A stretch of 64,000 nt of DNA, taken from positions 310,001 through 374,000 of the forward strand of contig NZ_JAMQKC010000001.1 of NCBI RefSeq assembly GCF_028416595.1, in the 5' to 3' direction. The translations under genes and the position numbers were made by a program. Below, piece after piece: positions 61,433-64,000 of this stretch. Position 1 is the stretch's first letter; each line of letters begins with the position of its first letter. The stretch is from Aquibacillus salsiterrae (GTDB lineage Bacteria; Bacillota; Bacilli; Bacillales; Amphibacillaceae). Under the pieces are notes generated by a model, which saw only the letters and a list, made by a program, of their open reading frames with translations, did not search any database and had not been told where the DNA came from.

Positions 61433-62212
61433 CTATTTAAAATAATGAATTAACTCCTCAATCATTCCTTCCGTTGTGAATTGGGAAGGAACTCTAACTT
61501 GTTTAAATCCTTTTTCTAATGCTTTTTGTTCCGTTGTTGTCCCGATACACACGCAAAGTTTCGCTTCTTTGATCTTTGACAGGTTTTCCTTGAGTCCATT
61601 CGTTAACAATTCAAATGATTCAATCGAAGAAGGACTAGTAAACGTAAAAGCATCACATACATCCTGGTTAATTACTTGCCTTAACGTTTGTTTCGAAGCC
61701 TCATTTATGATTGTCTCATATACAATGATTCGTTGGTAAGCCACATTTCGACACGCTAATTCATTCGGTATTTCATCTCTTGCTATGTTACCACAAACTA
61801 ATAAAATCCTTTTAGGGTTAGGATAATGTTGCAAAAATTCCTTAATCATTTTTTTTCCTTCAAAAATACTAGGAAAAAAATTTGGATTTACACCATATGA
61901 TTGTAGCATTGTTGCTGTCTTTTTACCTATGGCTGCAACGTGCAGCGAGTGTATTCTTGCCATACTTATTTTTTCACTTTCAAGCTGCTTGAAAAAAAAC
62001 TTCACGCCATTGGCACTCGTAAAAAAAAGCCAGGTAAATTCGTGAAGTCTTTGCAGTATTCCCTTATTTTCGATAGTACTTCTAGATTTTATCGAGAGAA
62101 CGGGAGCTATAACCGGAATAGCACCCGCTTCTTTTAATTGAAAGGCAAACTGTTGTGCCTGGGACTTTGCCCGTGTAACTAATATTTTCCGTCCAGATAA
62201 CGGTTGGTCCAC
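61433..62212 (-). CDS. hemD: Uroporphyrinogen-III synthase
   Basis: Closes and flips ring D of hydroxymethylbilane. It has 259 residues. This family is poorly conserved; visible support is the N-terminal LSGRKILVTRAKSQAQQFAFQLKEAGA, LFFTSANGVKFFFKQL, AIGKKTATMLQSYGV, DAFTFTSPSSIESF and CVCIGTTTEQKALEKGF, in the normal order. It starts at the last base of hemC (1-nt overlap). Confidence 0.93.
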   Translation of the reverse strand: MDQPLSGRKILVTRAKSQAQQFAFQLKEAGAIPVIAPVLSIKSRSTIENKGILQRLHEFTWLFFTSANGVKFFFKQLESEKISMARIHSLHVAAIGKKTATMLQSYGVNPNFFPSIFEGKKMIKEFLQHYPNPKRILLVCGNIARDEIPNELACRNVAYQRIIVYETIINEASKQTLRQVINQDVCDAFTFTSPSSIESFELLTNGLKENLSKIKEAKLCVCIGTTTEQKALEKGFKQVRVPSQFTTEGMIEELIHYFK

Positions 62213-63141
62213 TATTGATCAAGCTCCTCTTTTGCATCATCAATAATTTGTTGCCCACCTCTTTGTTTAATTAAGTTAGCAGCCTCCTCGCCAACTTGGA
62301 CAGGGTCTTTACCACGTACCACTTCTTTTAACACTGTCTTTCCATCCGGTGTAGCTACCAGTGCTTGTAATATAATGTCGTCACCATCAAGCTTCGCATA
62401 GCCGCCAATTGGTATTTGGCAGCCTCCATTCAATAAATGTAAAAACGTTCGTTCAGCAGTTATCGTCTTCGTCGTTTCTACATCGTTAATCTTTGCTAAC
62501 CATTCTAGTAAATCATGGTCATCTTCACGACATTCAATGGCCAATGCCCCTTGCCCCACTGCTGGAACAGAAATCTCTGGTTCTAAATATTCAGTAACAA
62601 TTTCATTGCTCCAGCCCATTCGAATTAAACCAGCAGCTGCTAATATAATTGCATCAAAATCCTCTTCTTCTAACTTTCGTAACCGTGTATCGATATTGCC
62701 TCGAATCCACTTTATTTCAAGGTCGGGTCGAACTGCTAAGATTTGTGATCCTCTACGCAAGCTACTCGTCCCTACTACCGAACCACTAGGTAAGTCTTTT
62801 AACAGAACATGTCCATTAGAAATAAAGGCGTCTCGATGGTCTTCCCGGCTAGGGATGGTACCAATAGTTAATCCACTTGGAATTTCGGCGGGCATGTCTT
62901 TCATACTATGAACCGCCATATCGATTTCCTTATCGTACATCGCTTGTTCAATTTCCTTTACAAATAGCCCTTTCCCTCCAACTTTCGATAAAGTTACATC
63001 TAAGATTTTGTCTCCTTTTGTAACAATTTTCTTTACTTCAAAATCAAACGGGGCACCAGCTTGCTTTAATTGATCAATCACCCAATCCGTTTGTGTTAAA
63101 GCTAAGTTACTTTTACGTGAACCAATAATAATTTTTCTCAC
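62212..63141 (-). CDS. hemC: Hydroxymethylbilane synthase
   Basis: Polymerises four porphobilinogens using a dipyrromethane cofactor. It has 309 residues. Signatures are [58 protein letters not shown] (catalytic Asp region), [13 protein letters not shown], and the cofactor cysteine in [13 protein letters not shown] at about residue 241. It lies 15 nt after hemX with an AGGAGGAAATTTTG ribosome binding site. Confidence 0.98.
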   Translation of the reverse strand: MRKIIIGSRKSNLALTQTDWVIDQLKQAGAPFDFEVKKIVTKGDKILDVTLSKVGGKGLFVKEIEQAMYDKEIDMAVHSMKDMPAEIPSGLTIGTIPSREDHRDAFISNGHVLLKDLPSGSVVGTSSLRRGSQILAVRPDLEIKWIRGNIDTRLRKLEEEDFDAIILAAAGLIRMGWSNEIVTEYLEPEISVPAVGQGALAIECREDDHDLLEWLAKINDVETTKTITAERTFLHLLNGGCQIPIGGYAKLDGDDIILQALVATPDGKTVLKEVVRGKDPVQVGEEAANLIKQRGGQQIIDDAKEELDQ

Positions 63142-63156
63142 AAAATTTCCTCCTTG

Positions 63157-63981
63157 CTAAAAGCTAAAATGAAAGCTCGATAAAGTACTAAATAGCAGAA
63201 AGTTAATTAAAAGAAACAAAAAAGCAGCAGAATTTATGAAAGAAATCTTTTTTCCTTGGTACCCTTTACCTAGTCGCAAAAACAAGTAAATAGTATAAAC
63301 AATTAAAACAATAAATGAGCCTACTATTTTAATATCATACCAATAAAATTCTGCTCCCGATGAATACGCCCATACAATACCTAAAATCATAGATATTAGT
63401 AAGGATGGAACACCAAAAGTAACCGTTTGAAAAGAAAGACGATCTAATCCCTCTAAATCACCAAAGCGCTTAAGTAACCGGTAGCTTTGTTTGTTTTTTA
63501 ATAACTTGTATTGCAATAAAAACATGATAGAAAATATAAACGATAATGTAAAAAAACCATAAGAAATTAATGCTAAAGTAATGTGTGCGATCAGAATTTC
63601 CCCGACTAATTGGATTGTTATTTGACTACCATTACCTGTGGCATTTCCGGCCATATTTAAAAGCATAATGAAAAAACCAAATACATTCGTAAAAAACACT
63701 AGAAAATGAACGGCAAATACTCGATTAATGATTAATGAGAAGGTTATCAAAACCCAAGCGTAAAAAAACAAACTGTCATTAATGGATAGGATAGGGAAAT
63801 TTTGTTTAACAAATACCTGATATAATAAAAAAAAGGTTTGTAGTATCCAAACCATAGTAAGTAACCAGAAGGCTAATACGTTGGCCTTCCGGTTGTTCTG
63901 AATAAAATCAACAAAATATCCCATCACACTAATCCCATATAAGATTAAAATTAATTCCTGTACACCTTTAATTTCTAGCAT
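63157..63981 (-). CDS. hemX: HemX, CcsA-like membrane protein of the hem operon
   Basis: 274 residues (276 in B. subtilis) with eight hydrophobic segments, of the cytochrome c assembly protein (CcsA/ResC-like) family. Features are IPILSINDSLFFYAWVLITFSLIIN, LVGEILIAHITLALISYGFFTLSFIFSIMFLLQYKLLKNK and MILGIVWAYSSGAEFYWYDIK. In B. subtilis HemX lowers HemA (glutamyl-tRNA reductase) level; hemA would lie just upstream, outside the window. The start ATG 63981 follows GGAAGGATTCCCCTT and is complete. Confidence 0.93.
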   Translation of the reverse strand: MLEIKGVQELILILYGISVMGYFVDFIQNNRKANVLAFWLLTMVWILQTFFLLYQVFVKQNFPILSINDSLFFYAWVLITFSLIINRVFAVHFLVFFTNVFGFFIMLLNMAGNATGNGSQITIQLVGEILIAHITLALISYGFFTLSFIFSIMFLLQYKLLKNKQSYRLLKRFGDLEGLDRLSFQTVTFGVPSLLISMILGIVWAYSSGAEFYWYDIKIVGSFIVLIVYTIYLFLRLGKGYQGKKISFINSAAFLFLLINFLLFSTLSSFHFSF

Positions 63982-64000
63982 AAGGGGAATCCTTCCAATC

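Overview
The window is chromosomal core DNA from a low-GC, endospore-forming Bacillaceae bacterium. Gene order follows the aspS-hisS to hemX arc of Bacillus subtilis, and many proteins are sporulation-specific: SpoVB, BofC, a YhcN/YlaJ-type lipoprotein, SafA, Spo0B, SpoIVFA/FB, SpoIIB, YsxE and SpoVID. An RNase E/G gene beside rplU, a gene type B. subtilis lacks, and an NAD cluster that includes nadE suggest a relative of Oceanobacillus, Virgibacillus or Gracilibacillus rather than B. subtilis itself. The genus is inference. Most genes are on the minus strand; nine are on the plus strand.

Layout: 1-3110 hold aspS (3' end cut by the window edge) and hisS behind a T-box leader. 3182-10940 hold a tiny HTH protein, a wall amidase (+), dtd, rel, apt, recJ and a LapA-like protein. 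11143-18681 hold secDF, comN, spoVB (+), a DUF421 protein, an ArsB/NhaD-type permease, a TIGR04086 protein (+) and yajC. 18698-24419 hold tgt, queA, a DUF2905 protein, ruvB, ruvA, bofC and a sporulation lipoprotein. 24487-32929 hold nadE, a CotS-like kinase, safA, nadA-nadC-nadB and the divergent nifS/nadS-niaR pair. 33100-37705 hold pheA, pheB, obg, spo0B, rpmA, prp and rplU with its leader. 37732-45171 hold rng, spoIVFB, spoIVFA, minD, minC and mreD-mreC-mreB. 45477-52114 hold radC split by a group II intron, then maf, spoIIB and folC. 52252-63981 hold a RimK-like ATP-grasp protein (+), valS behind a T-box, a small membrane protein (+), ysxE, spoVID and hemL-hemB-hemD-hemC-hemX.

Functional groups: translation (AspRS, HisRS and ValRS, L21/L27 with the L27-processing protease, Dtd, Tgt/QueA), stringent response and purine salvage (Rel, Apt), repair (RecJ, RuvAB, RadC), secretion (SecDF, YajC), cell shape and division (MreBCD, MinCD, ComN), de novo NAD synthesis under a NiaR-type repressor, phenylalanine synthesis, and the tetrapyrrole pathway.

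The clearest non-routine element is a group II intron of about 2.5 kb (45618-48142) inside the metal-binding motif of radC. Its encoded protein keeps reverse transcriptase and maturase regions, but the active-site box reads YAED and the C-terminal HNH endonuclease is broken by several frameshifts. Other points are a perfect hairpin that hides the ribosome binding site of the sporulation lipoprotein gene, an RNase E/G with no cysteine at all, two LysM coat-morphogen plus CotS-like kinase pairs, and a dispersed intergenic repeat family. I saw no rRNA, tRNA, CRISPR array, prophage or IS element.
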